Numbered from the stretch's first letter, positions 35,151-43,561 are shown. The stretch: 64,000 nt of DNA from CAWVSB01 sp036960375 (GCA_036960375.1 JBALVY010000001.1:868001-932000), one strand, 5' to 3'. The notes: generated by a model not told the origin, from the letters alone. Translations and numbers: made by a program.

Positions 35151-36569
35151 ATGAAAATTTTTGATAAGTTATATATAAACGGTCAGTGGCAAGCTTCTAC
35201 GGGCTCACAACACGCTATTAACAATCCTGCCACCGAGCAGCCTTGCGCTAGCTCACCTCTGGGAACCGAAAACGATGTGGTCGCCGCTATCAGTGCCGCC
35301 AGAGCCGCGTTCCCTGCATGGTCACAAACTAGCGCTCAACAGCGCTGTGATTATATTAACGCCATTGCCGACGGTATGAAGGAGCGCTTCAACGATTTGG
35401 TTGACGCCGTTAGCATCACCATGGGGTGCCCTAAAAATATGACGGTTGATCTGCATATCAACAGCTCAATTGATGGCTTGCGCTCCTTTGCTGAGCGCGC
35501 GTTTATGATGGAAAAAATTGATGACCACGGCGGCTTTAAAGTCCTTAAAGAGGCCATCGGTGTTTGTACCCTAATTAATCCTTGGAATTATCCACTGTCG
35601 CAATTGGTCGGAAAATTAGGCCCTGCTTTAGCCAGCGGTTGTACGGTGGTGATAAAACCTGCCGAACAAACGCCGGTGCAAGATTTCATCATGGCGGAAA
35701 TTGTAGACAAGGTTGGCTTGCCCGCGGGTGTGTTTAATTTGGTGAGCGGTTCCGGTCGCAAATTGGGTGCAACCTTATGTGGTCACCCCGAAGTGGATAT
35801 GGTTTCTTTTACCGGCTCGACGGCCGCAGGGATTAAAGTGTCTGAAGCCGCCGCCCCCACGATTAAGCGCGTCTGTTTAGAGCTGGGCGGTAAATCTGCC
35901 TACATTATTACCGACGATGCCGATCTAGAAACTGCGGTAAATTGGGGCATTGAAGATATCATGATCAACACCGGGCAAACCTGTAACGCCCATACACGCA
36001 TGCTAGTGCCACAAAGTCGTTATGATGAAATTGTCAGCCTTGCTAAAGCTGCTGCCGAAGCCATAGTGGTTGGTGATCCATTAGATGAAAATTCTTTTAT
36101 GGGCCCAATGGCGTCCGCGTCACAAAAAGGCATCGTGCTCGATTACATTAATAAAGGCCTTGAAGAAGGCGCGCGACTCGTTACGGGGGGTACCGATATG
36201 CCTACTGGTGTTGATTGCGGCGCCTATGTGAAACCCACCATTTTTGCTGATGTTAACAATCAAATGGCCATCGCCCGCGAAGAAATCTTCGGTCCTGTTT
36301 TGTGCATGATCCCCTATCGCGACATTGACCATGCTGTTGAAATCGCTAACGATTCCGTGTTCGGTTTATCGTCGGCGGTATACGCCAAAGATAGCGATAG
36401 CGCCATGGCTATTGCTCGCCGCATGCGTGCGGGGCAGTGTTTTATACAGGGTTCTTTCTTCAGTACTGATGTTCCTTTCGGCGGTTATAAGCAAAGTGGT
36501 AATGGTCGCGAATGGGGCGATGAAGGCATGAGTGAGTACATTGAAGTTAAGTCGATTATTTGTCCATAA
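35151..36569 (+). CDS. Aldehyde dehydrogenase
   Basis: 472 residues. LINPWNYPLSQL, FTGSTAAGIKVSEAA (Rossmann glycine motif), general-base Glu in LELGGKSAYIIT and nucleophile Cys in NTGQTCNAHTRM; C-terminal PFGGYKQSGNGREWG. GTGAG seven bases upstream favours ATG 35151; ATG 35145 and GTG 35139 are alternatives. It should convert an aldehyde to the acid with NAD(P). It follows SDR1, giving a plausible alcohol to aldehyde to acid sequence. Confidence 0.9.
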   Translation: MKIFDKLYINGQWQASTGSQHAINNPATEQPCASSPLGTENDVVAAISAARAAFPAWSQTSAQQRCDYINAIADGMKERFNDLVDAVSITMGCPKNMTVDLHINSSIDGLRSFAERAFMMEKIDDHGGFKVLKEAIGVCTLINPWNYPLSQLVGKLGPALASGCTVVIKPAEQTPVQDFIMAEIVDKVGLPAGVFNLVSGSGRKLGATLCGHPEVDMVSFTGSTAAGIKVSEAAAPTIKRVCLELGGKSAYIITDDADLETAVNWGIEDIMINTGQTCNAHTRMLVPQSRYDEIVSLAKAAAEAIVVGDPLDENSFMGPMASASQKGIVLDYINKGLEEGARLVTGGTDMPTGVDCGAYVKPTIFADVNNQMAIAREEIFGPVLCMIPYRDIDHAVEIANDSVFGLSSAVYAKDSDSAMAIARRMRAGQCFIQGSFFSTDVPFGGYKQSGNGREWGDEGMSEYIEVKSIICP

Positions 36570-36586
36570 ACTCTGCAATATACGGC

Positions 36587-36619
36587 AGTAGACTTGCCTC
36601 AACTAGAGGCAAGTCTACT
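36587..36619 (+). terminator. Strong hairpin after the aldehyde dehydrogenase gene
   Basis: A 14-bp perfect stem (AGTAGACTTGCCTC / GAGGCAAGTCTACT) with a five-base loop, 17 bases past the ALDH stop, followed after a short gap by a T-run (ATTTTTTGG). It probably ends or attenuates the transcript, so SDR2 and the MFS gene may need their own promoter or be expressed at a lower level. Confidence 0.7.
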
Positions 36620-36705
36620 CCGCATAATTTTTTGGGGCTTCGTTTATAGGTCCCCATTTTTTTAATTTAAAATGAATACATTGAGACCTTAGAGGATTGG
36701 AGAAA

Positions 36706-37461
36706 ATGACATTTTCGTTAGAAGGAAAGCGTACATTAATCACCGGCGGCACGTCTGGTATCGGCTTAGCCATTGCAAAACGTTTCGCTGAACAGGGTGC
36801 GAACGTCATCATCAGCGGGCGACGGGAGTCGGGGACGGAGATTGCGGCTAGCGTAGGTGCACATTTCATCCGCGCCGACATGATGGTGCCGACAGACGTC
36901 GAGCGACTGGTGCAGGAGTCAGTGAAACACCTAGGCGGTTTGGATGTGGTTATTAACAATGCGGGCATTCCCGGGGAAGTCGGTACGATTGCGGATTTAG
37001 AAATGTCTGCTTTTGATGCGCCGTTTGCGGTCAATGTTCGAGCGGCTTATCAAATATTAAAGCTGGTGCCGCCACATATGTCGTCAGGCGGTTCAATCAT
37101 CAATACCGCATCCATCTCCGGAACCATGGGTGAGCCGTATGTAGCGGTGTATGGTGCGACTAAGGCCGCACTGCTTAGCTTGACCAAAAGCGCGGCCCTG
37201 GCTTTGGCTCCTGAAAATATACGGGTTAATGCGGTAAATCCTGGTTATTTTGATACAGAAATTTGGGAGGGTGGAATGCCTGAGGATTGCATGAAGTTAG
37301 AAGTTCCCCTCGCACGAGCGGGGAAAGGACCGGAAGCAGCGGCGCCTTACCACTTTCTCGCGTCGGATGATGCGGGCTATATCACCGGTTCATGCATCAC
37401 CGTCGACGGTGGAATGTCAGCCGGAACTTCTTTACAAACAACTGCATTACTTAATGCTTAG
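36706..37461 (+). CDS. Short-chain dehydrogenase/reductase (SDR) 2
   Basis: 251 residues from ATG 36706 (in-frame TTG 36697 is less likely). Cofactor motif TGGTSGIGLAIAKRFAEQG, Arg-rich strand-2 end (ISGRRESG) indicating NADP preference, NNAGIPGE, catalytic Ser in NTASISG and Y-x-x-x-K in YGATKAALLSL, and ITGSCITVDGGMSAG at the end. It differs from SDR1 in predicted cofactor, so one may oxidise and the other reduce. Confidence 0.85.
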   Translation: MTFSLEGKRTLITGGTSGIGLAIAKRFAEQGANVIISGRRESGTEIAASVGAHFIRADMMVPTDVERLVQESVKHLGGLDVVINNAGIPGEVGTIADLEMSAFDAPFAVNVRAAYQILKLVPPHMSSGGSIINTASISGTMGEPYVAVYGATKAALLSLTKSAALALAPENIRVNAVNPGYFDTEIWEGGMPEDCMKLEVPLARAGKGPEAAAPYHFLASDDAGYITGSCITVDGGMSAGTSLQTTALLNA

Positions 37462-37514
37462 AAGAGCTGTGACCTGAACGGCTTCACAATATCACCATAA
37501 GAAAGGGTTTTAAT

Positions 37515-38789
37515 TTGTCATTACCACGTTATTCAGATCTAATGATTTGCCTGCCTGCCGCAGTATGCGTCATTGTTTTCAACACGGCTCCCGCACTATT
37601 AGGAGCCCTGGCCAACAGCTATCAGTTCAGCAATGATGAGCTGGGCTGGCTCGCCTCCAGTAACTTTGCAGGTTACACACTGGCCACCATACTGACGGGT
37701 TTGTTTATGGGCAAGCTTCACCTTCACCGAGCGGCACTGCTTGGTACAGGGACGGTGATATTGGCTTTTATTGGACTTTCACTCAGTAGTGATTTTGGCT
37801 GGATTGCGGGGCTGTTGTTTGTCGCGGGTGCCGGTTCTGGCATTATCTACGTCAATGCAGTCACGACAATCGCTGAAGGAGAGCATCCAACGCAGGTTTT
37901 CGCCTTGATGATTTTTTGTCAAATGGCGCTGTCTGGAGTGGTAGTGGTGCTTATTTCTAATGTTATTGAGCCAGTTTGGGATATACAGGGCGTTGCTTAT
38001 AGCTACGCCCTGCTGTTTTGCCTCTGCTACCTGATACTTAAATATTTCACCTCAAGCTTAATCATTAGTCCGGCAGTAAAAGAAGCTAGTCATAAGGAAG
38101 ACTATGTTCAATTAGCGAGCAGCTCCGAACACGAACGGAGTACTAAACTAAGTACTGAACTAAGTACTGAACTAAGTGACGAGAGTAAGGGATCATTTTC
38201 TGCTGCGCCACTACTTGCACTAGCCGCCCTACTAGTTTGCTATATTGGCGTAACAGGTGTTTGGGTTTTTATGGAGCGTATTGGCTCCATAGCCGGCTTC
38301 AATGCTGGCATGATTGGCACCGCGCTAATGGCGGCACTTATTGCTGGCGCACTTGGTGCGTTGGCTTCAATGGTAATGGATCAAAAATTCGGCTTAAACA
38401 TTCCTATTTTCCTTTCTTCCGTGCTTTTGAGTGCTAGTCTGCTTGTGCTTATTGGTCCAGGTTCAAGTTCCTATACCATTTACATTCTCTGTTTGGTGGT
38501 GTTTCAATTTGCCTGGTCCATGTCTACCTCGTACTTACTCACGACCGTTGCGGTATTAGATAAATCAGAACGACACGCGGCGCTGTTGCCAGCGGCGATG
38601 GGTATTGGCGCTGTTATTGGCCCAGTAATTACCGGTAGTTTTAGTAGCGAAGGTTTCCAAGGACCGATTTACTTTGCTGTCATGCTCATTGTTGGGTTTA
38701 CGGCACTACACTTATTCACCGATAAAATAGTTTCTCTAGGCAGGGTGTTAGGCTCTGCAGGCGCTATCGAGAAAAAAGTGCGCGACTAA
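37515..38789 (+). CDS. Major facilitator superfamily transporter
   Basis: 424 residues with about twelve membrane helices, six on each side of a hydrophilic central loop (~190-235). First helix CLPAAVCVIVFNTAPALLGAL; the second helix pair carries GYTLATILTGLFMGKLHLHR. The start is TTG 37515 with GAAAGGG upstream; no ATG is available. The central loop contains a 12-bp tandem repeat. As the last gene of the catabolic cluster it is the likely uptake system for the substrate. Confidence 0.82.
   Translation: MSLPRYSDLMICLPAAVCVIVFNTAPALLGALANSYQFSNDELGWLASSNFAGYTLATILTGLFMGKLHLHRAALLGTGTVILAFIGLSLSSDFGWIAGLLFVAGAGSGIIYVNAVTTIAEGEHPTQVFALMIFCQMALSGVVVVLISNVIEPVWDIQGVAYSYALLFCLCYLILKYFTSSLIISPAVKEASHKEDYVQLASSSEHERSTKLSTELSTELSDESKGSFSAAPLLALAALLVCYIGVTGVWVFMERIGSIAGFNAGMIGTALMAALIAGALGALASMVMDQKFGLNIPIFLSSVLLSASLLVLIGPGSSSYTIYILCLVVFQFAWSMSTSYLLTTVAVLDKSERHAALLPAAMGIGAVIGPVITGSFSSEGFQGPIYFAVMLIVGFTALHLFTDKIVSLGRVLGSAGAIEKKVRD
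38139..38174 (+). repeat. 12-bp tandem repeat inside the MFS gene
   Basis: Three consecutive 12-bp units (AGTACTAAACTA once, AGTACTGAACTA twice) encode STKL-STEL-STEL in the central cytoplasmic loop. The unit is a multiple of three, so copy-number change would lengthen or shorten the loop without a frameshift. Confidence 0.9.
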
Positions 38790-38897
38790 AGAGAGACCCT
38801 GTCGACTTTCCCCCTGAACGCGGAAATATCGTCGAGAACGACTAACATGGACTGCATGGCTTAAGTAACCTGAACTCGGGATAAAGGGTGAGTCACG

Positions 38898-39041
38898 GTA
38901 TTGTAATACTGTCAGAGTGACAGCAAGCGATTCGATCTTACCGAGAGAGCTTGCCGGCTTAGTTAGTACCGCTAGCCGAGCAAGTACTTGTTCACGATGC
39001 TGCTCTGATACCGCTTTAGCCTGCTCCAAGTACCACCTCAT
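38898..39041 (-). pseudogene. cobT: cobT remnant (nicotinate-nucleotide:DMB phosphoribosyltransferase, N-terminus)
   Basis: Only ~48 N-terminal residues remain: MRWYLEQAKAVSEQ, then REQVLARLAVLTKPASSLGK and I-E-S-L-A. The block LTKP-x-x-S-L-G-x-I/L-E-x-L-A is the CobT N-terminal signature; the family is ~350 residues long. After about 38898 the frame continues into sequence with no CobT resemblance. CobT activates dimethylbenzimidazole for cobalamin lower-ligand assembly. The start overlaps the end of the cobU relic, as in intact cobU-cobT operons. Confidence 0.72.
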
Positions 39042-39718
39042 GTAGTTCCTCAAGTGTTACCCCGTTCATCACTGAAAGTAACCCTACGGCGGTAAACACC
39101 ACACAGTCACTGAGTTTCGCTACAGCCTGATATACAAAATACTCATATCAACAGAGTCTCGGCTCAACTCTCGGCTCAACTATCCTAAAGGGACAATCTC
39201 CCTACTAATACCAATTCCGTTAAATTTATTCTCACCTCAGAGCTATGTCAGAGAAGTTATAACAAATAAAATTTGTGCTGGTATAGTCATTCTATATCTA
39301 ACAAATTTGTGCAGTTATTGCTTTTCTGACAAGCTCCCAGGGGCGAGTACCTAATAAAAAGTAAAGGCTTACATGCATCGTTATTGATTTCGATAAGGAC
39401 GCTACAGGACGTAGCTTATTAGAGAATGCAGGAGCATGTTCTCCTGAACAACCATTCTCTTCAATCAATGCCTTGTCTCTAAGCCTTTTAATTCTCGCTG
39501 AGTGGGAAATAACTTAATGGACTTGGTATAACTTCATTGCTGAGCATAATAATATGGCCATGGTAGTTCTCCAAAGTCTTCAAAAATAACTGTCGCTGTT
39601 CGGGCCAGTTGTATTCATCCAAGCTACTGCTTAGCGACAAAGTGAGGCAGTCAATCAATACGCAGGAAACAGCATCTAAATATTGAAGTGTCTCGGGCGC
39701 TAATGGCGGGAAGATTAC
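39016..39718 (-). pseudogene. cobU: cobU/cobP remnant (adenosylcobinamide kinase/guanylyltransferase)
   Basis: Reading the minus strand: VLIDCLTLSLSSSLDEYNW, then EQRQLFLKTLENYHGHIIML-SNEV matches the CobU middle (VDCLTLWL; I-I-L-V-S-N-E-V-G). A 322-bp MITE (39208-39529) interrupts it there. After the MITE the match resumes, G-I-S-R-E-I-V-P-L-G, an in-frame TAG, LSRELSRDSVDM, then QAVAKLSDCVVFTAVGL, the CobU C-terminus. The N-terminal P-loop (G-G-x-R-S-G-K-S) is missing. The gene is therefore dead three ways: N-terminal deletion, insertion and a nonsense codon. Confidence 0.72.
39208..39529. mobile_element. MITE-like element (322 bp) with ~35-bp imperfect terminal inverted repeats
   Basis: The ends are inverted copies: ATACCAATTCCGTTAAATTT on the left matches ATACCAAGTCCATTAAGTTA read inward from the right, and the similarity continues through TCACCTCAG / CCACTCAGC. 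There is no coding frame inside. The interior is AT-rich with a small hairpin (AGGAGCATGTTCTCCT near 39430). Its position in mid-cobU defines both boundaries independently of the repeats. Confidence 0.75.
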
Positions 39719-39787
39719 TTATTCGATGTGACAGCGTTAATTTGGCCACATATTTAAGCTAAACTCGGTTTGTTTGGGCAAACAAAA

Positions 39788-39809
39788 AAGCCACACAATT
39801 GTGTGGCTT
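39788..39809 (-). terminator. Intrinsic terminator of the TonB-dependent receptor relic
   Basis: A perfect 22-bp palindrome (AAGCCACACAATTGTGTGGCTT) about 30 bases past the receptor stop, followed on the minus strand by a run of six T residues. Typical rho-independent terminator. Confidence 0.85.
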
Positions 39810-39839
39810 AAAAAGGACTACTTAATCAAGATAAAAAGA

Positions 39840-40022
39840 TTACTCTTCCCAGTTATACTGGAAGCTAACCCCTATCATACGTTCACGACCTAACATCTTA
39901 ACATTAGAATCGTTAGCGGCTGATACGGCTGTGTAATACGCTTCATCAAATGCATTACGCACAAATGCAGTTACACGCCACCTATCATTGGCATCAGCAA
40001 TACCTGCACGCAATCTCACTAC
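39840..40022 (-). pseudogene. TonB-dependent receptor, C-terminal 60 residues
   Basis: The sequence RWRVTAFVRNAFDEAYYTAV ... LGRERMIGVSFQYNWEE is the final pair of barrel strands of a TonB-dependent receptor (N-x-F-D-E-x-Y-Y; G-V-S-x-x-Y). Upstream the frame runs into the 3' fragment of an IS91 element, so the rest was lost. It lies directly upstream, same strand, of the cobU relic; BtuB-type vitamin B12 receptors often accompany such genes, but the tail is too short to say which receptor it was. Confidence 0.72.
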
Positions 40023-40023
40023 T

Positions 40024-40332
40024 GAGAAACTCCCCGCGAAGCGTGGTAAGGGCAGCGCCAACAAACTGGAGGCTAAGGACAAGAAGAGCGCAGAGCTGCC
40101 AGTAAGTGAGCGCCAGAAAATGACTTGGGCACTAAGGCTTAAACGCGTATTTAATATTGATGTCACGATCTGCAATCGCTGTGGTGGCGCGGTCAAGATT
40201 ATCGCATGCATCGAAGACCCATCGGTCATCAAGAAAATTCTGGATCACCTGGATGCCAAATCCATGGCACTAACCTCAGCTAATCAATTGCCAGAACCAA
40301 GAGCCCCACCGCAAGCTGAACTATTCGATTAA
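40024..40332 (+). pseudogene. IS91-family transposase, C-terminal fragment
   Basis: About 102 residues: the family C-terminal block MTWALRLKRVFNIDVTICNR then C-G-G-A-V-K-I-I-A-C-I-E-D-P and VIKKILDHL, ending ...EPRAPPQAELFD. The C-x-x-C-G-G pair may be a zinc knuckle. The HUH/Y-transposase catalytic part is absent. Frame upstream of 40024 is antisense to the receptor and not part of the gene. Confidence 0.8.
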
Positions 40333-40483
40333 GAAACACAAGGATTGTGATGAATGGTGCTGCTCAAGGATAGAGCTGGTAGGTCATTATGCGAGCAGGG
40401 AAAACAACGCTAACAAGAAGCATTATAAATACGGACAATTAATGATCAATGTGCGAGAAATTAGCATATTTATAGTTTTTTGG

Positions 40484-40572
40484 CGGCCGCATCAGCAGCT
40501 ATGCGGCATTGCCGTACTCCGGACGGATAGGGTAGAGTGGCCACGAATAGGGCGTTTGTTTCGCCTATACTC
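40484..40572 (+). repeat. 89-bp repeat, copy 1 (oriIS-like)
   Basis: Identical to copy 2 over all 89 bases and to copy 3 except one base. It begins with a hairpin (GCCGCAT-cagcagct-ATGCGGC) and ends GGGCGTTTG-tttcg-CCTATACTC, which resembles the IS91/ISCR oriIS terminus pattern GCGTTTG...CCTATAC as I recall it. It sits at the 3' end of the IS91 fragment, the expected place for oriIS. Confidence 0.85.
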
Positions 40573-40764
40573 GGCACCAACCTATACAAAAGCAAAATAG
40601 AAACCTTTATTCAACAACAAAATAAAATGGCGGCTTGGGAAAATGAGCTTGCTGATGAGCCTGCTTTTAAAGGCTTACTTATGGCTAAGAAAGAACACCA
40701 AAAAGAACTTGCCGAATATAAAAAGCAGAAAAAAAACAACAAACAAGAGAAAAATAATGACTGA
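40573..40764 (+). pseudogene. C-terminal remnant of an unidentified protein
   Basis: An open frame of 63 codons starts directly at the repeat edge (GTNLYKSKIETFIQQQNKMA) and ends in a Lys/Asn-rich tail. It has no start codon of its own and was cut by the event that placed repeat copy 1. Its stop overlaps the GH116 start by eight bases, so in the source genome it was the gene upstream of GH116 in the same operon. I cannot name its family. Confidence 0.45.
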
Positions 40765-43561
40765 TATCAATAAAGAGCTTCAGGCCATTTCTTCATGCTG
40801 CACTCCAAAGGTGGGCCGTGCACCTGAAGTTAGCTGTACAACCAATGTTAATAGACGCCAATTACTAAAAGGTATCGGTGCTGGTGTGGCTTCTGCTTCA
40901 GGGGTATTAACTATGCCGTTTAGCATGCCGACAATGGCAGGACCTTTCGCATTCGATGATAAAAATAAAAGTGTTGACCCAAGTAATGGACCCATTCCTC
41001 TCGATAAAAAACTCGATGAAAACTGGGTTAAATCACTTTATGAACGCGGTAGTGCAACAACCTATCAAGGTTGGCAACAACTTCAATACATAGGAATGCC
41101 AATTGGTGGCATAGGCACAGGTACTGTTTATATTGGCGGTGACGGAAAATTATGGGTGTGGGACATTTTTAATGAAAACCATGAAGGGGTAGTACCACAA
41201 GTTTTCGAACACCCGACACTCACTAGCTTATTTGGCGAAAAAGGCTTAAACGAGCGACATGGCTCAAACTATATTAATCCACCGGCACAAATTAGCCCTT
41301 GGCATTTTGAGCAAGGTTTTGCGGTTACCGTTAATCAGGATAAGAACAAGGTACGTCGTACTTTAGATCATCTGGGATTTGATGACATCACTTTTAAAGG
41401 ACAAATGCCGATTGCGGATATTAGTTACCGTGATCCTGTAACACAGTTAAGCGTCGAACTTGAAGCGATGACGCCTTATATTCCATTAGATACAGACCGT
41501 TCTAGCTACCCAGCCACTATTATGCATTATAGCTTTACCAATAACAGCGATAGCGAAATGCAGATCACAGCAGAAGCCTGGTCGGAAAATCCAGTGCTTC
41601 AAGGCAAAGCTAAAGAACATAATGCCCGTTTGTTAACAACAGAGTATGCAAACAAAAGTGGTGTGGGATTTATTTCTACGGGTAAAGGTAACGATTCTTC
41701 GGCTGAAATATTAATACAAGGCTTACCCGATTTTGGTTCGTTTTCGATGATGTGCCTTGACAGTAATAGCAAAGTTTCTATCGATTCAAAATTATCAATT
41801 TTAACAAAAGATTTAACCCTTAACCCTGGTGAAACAAAAGCAGTCACTTTTGTTGTCTCTTGGTTTTTCCCCAATCAAAAAGCGCTTGCAAAAGATGAAC
41901 ATCAAGACATAAAACGTTGGTATGCCAGCAAATATCATGATGCAAAAGCAGTCGCCTTAGATATAGCAAGTTCTGTTGATCAATTAACGCAACTGACTCG
42001 ATTATGGCGAGATACTTGGTATGACTCCACCCTCCCCCATTGGCTACTTGAACGCGCTATTATTCCCACTAATGCACTACAAACGAATACCGCTTACCGG
42101 CTAGACAATGGACGTTTTTGGGCATGGGAAGGTGTGGGTTGTTGTGCGGGTACTTGTACCCATGTTTGGCATTATGCGCAATCAGTTGGTCGGCTGTTTC
42201 CTGATTTAGAAAGAGATTTACGCGAACGTACCGATTACGGTATTGGCTTTAAAGATAATGGCGCTATTTTATATCGTGGAGAATACAACGATAAAGACGC
42301 AATAGATGGTCAAGCGGGTGTTATTTTACGTACCCTTCGCGAACATCAAATGAGCCCAGATAGCGATTTTTTGAAGCGTGTTTGGCCAAAGACAAAAAAA
42401 GCCATGCAATATCTTATCTTAGTCGATGCGGGTGATGGCATGCCTGATGGTATCCCACAGGGTGAGCAACGTAACACGCTTGATGCAGGCTGGTTTGGAA
42501 AAATCCCAGTGATAAGTTCACTTTATATCGCTGCGCTGCATGCTGGTGAAGAAATGGCGATTGTGATGGGAGATAAAGCGTTCGCCAACATCTGCCGTGA
42601 AATTTATCAACAGGGTGAAAAAAACATCTTGTCTTTATTTAATGCTGAACATGGCTTTTTCACCCAAGAGATAGATCCCGCCCATGCCGATGCTATCGCT
42701 ATTGGTGAAGGTTGTTACATTGATCAAGTTTTGGGTCAGTGGTGGGCTAGCCAGCTTGGTTTAGGTCGACTTTATAACGGCACAATTATCCGCCAAGCAT
42801 TATCTAGCTTATGGGATTACAATTTCTGCCCTGACATTGGTGTATTAAGAGATTCAATTGAAACCCTGACCGCTAAAGGTCGTCCTTACGCCCTTGCTGG
42901 TGAAGCAGGTTTAGTCATGTGTACTTGGCCCAAAGGTGGCCGTGACGATGACTGGGAGCAACATTGGCAATATGGCTACTTTAATGAATGTATGACGGGT
43001 TTTGAGTACCAAGCTGCAGGTCATATGATTTGGGAAAGTGATCAACAGCCTGATTTGTTGACCAAAGGGCTCGCTATAACCCGTTCTGTGCATGACAGAT
43101 ATCACGCCAGTAAACGTAATCCATACAATGAAGTTGAATGTTCAGATCATTATGCTAGAGCCATGTCTTCCTATGGCGTATTTTTGGCGGCTTGCGGATT
43201 TGAATACGATGGGCCCAAACAACATATCGGCTTTAAACCGCGCTTAACAGATAAAGATAACTTTAAGTCAGCTTTTACCTGTGCACAAGGTTGGGGAAGC
43301 TTTGCCCTTACTGCTGTTAATGATAAAGGTGCTGTTGATGGTAAAGGCAAAAACGCGGCTATAACTCTTAACTATGGTCAGTTGAGTCTGTTGACTGTAT
43401 CACTGCGCTTAGGCCGACGTTTTCAAATGAATTCAACAACAAAAACAATTAACACCAATTATGGAGACGCCAGTATCAAACATCATGGAAAAGACACGAT
43501 TATAAGCTTTAAGCAGCCAGTAATGCTAACCGCAGGCGACACATTAACCATGGCTATATAA
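40757..43561 (+). CDS. GH116-family glycoside hydrolase with Tat signal (GBA2/beta-glucosidase-like)
   Basis: 934 residues from ATG 40757. A twin-arginine signal (N-R-R-Q-L-L-K-G-I-G) is followed by a signal peptide ending near TMAG, so a folded enzyme is exported. The N-terminal beta-sandwich carries GIGTGTVYIGGDGKLWVWDI; the helical catalytic domain carries RFWAWEGVGCCAGTCTHVW, then GMPDGIPQGEQRNTLD, and IDQVLGQWWASQLG. The last Asp aligns with the family acid/base (D593 of TxGH116, by recall) and the WEG Glu is a candidate nucleophile. Family members cleave beta-glucosides or glucosylceramide. The gene is AT-rich with codon use unlike its neighbours, pointing to transfer. Confidence 0.85.
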   Translation: MTDINKELQAISSCCTPKVGRAPEVSCTTNVNRRQLLKGIGAGVASASGVLTMPFSMPTMAGPFAFDDKNKSVDPSNGPIPLDKKLDENWVKSLYERGSATTYQGWQQLQYIGMPIGGIGTGTVYIGGDGKLWVWDIFNENHEGVVPQVFEHPTLTSLFGEKGLNERHGSNYINPPAQISPWHFEQGFAVTVNQDKNKVRRTLDHLGFDDITFKGQMPIADISYRDPVTQLSVELEAMTPYIPLDTDRSSYPATIMHYSFTNNSDSEMQITAEAWSENPVLQGKAKEHNARLLTTEYANKSGVGFISTGKGNDSSAEILIQGLPDFGSFSMMCLDSNSKVSIDSKLSILTKDLTLNPGETKAVTFVVSWFFPNQKALAKDEHQDIKRWYASKYHDAKAVALDIASSVDQLTQLTRLWRDTWYDSTLPHWLLERAIIPTNALQTNTAYRLDNGRFWAWEGVGCCAGTCTHVWHYAQSVGRLFPDLERDLRERTDYGIGFKDNGAILYRGEYNDKDAIDGQAGVILRTLREHQMSPDSDFLKRVWPKTKKAMQYLILVDAGDGMPDGIPQGEQRNTLDAGWFGKIPVISSLYIAALHAGEEMAIVMGDKAFANICREIYQQGEKNILSLFNAEHGFFTQEIDPAHADAIAIGEGCYIDQVLGQWWASQLGLGRLYNGTIIRQALSSLWDYNFCPDIGVLRDSIETLTAKGRPYALAGEAGLVMCTWPKGGRDDDWEQHWQYGYFNECMTGFEYQAAGHMIWESDQQPDLLTKGLAITRSVHDRYHASKRNPYNEVECSDHYARAMSSYGVFLAACGFEYDGPKQHIGFKPRLTDKDNFKSAFTCAQGWGSFALTAVNDKGAVDGKGKNAAITLNYGQLSLLTVSLRLGRRFQMNSTTKTINTNYGDASIKHHGKDTIISFKQPVMLTAGDTLTMAI

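Larger units (their letters stand above)
40023..40572 (+). mobile_element. IS91-family element, 3' fragment ending in an oriIS-like terminus
   Basis: Comprises the transposase C-terminus (40024-40332), ~150 bp of AT-rich non-coding DNA and the 89-bp terminal repeat (40484-40572). In IS91/ISCR elements the rolling-circle origin (oriIS) lies just downstream of the transposase gene, exactly as here. The left part, including terIS and the catalytic domain, is missing at the junction with the receptor relic. Confidence 0.72.

Noticed and set aside
38790..38897. Continuation of cobT or an IS4-type end (sequence around ATCCCGAGTTCAGG read on the minus strand)
   Set aside because: No CobT similarity remains and I cannot confirm an IS terminus from this fragment alone.
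39988..40023. Upstream extension of the IS91 transposase fragment
   Set aside because: These codons are the exact antisense of the TonB-dependent receptor relic, so they are not transposase sequence.
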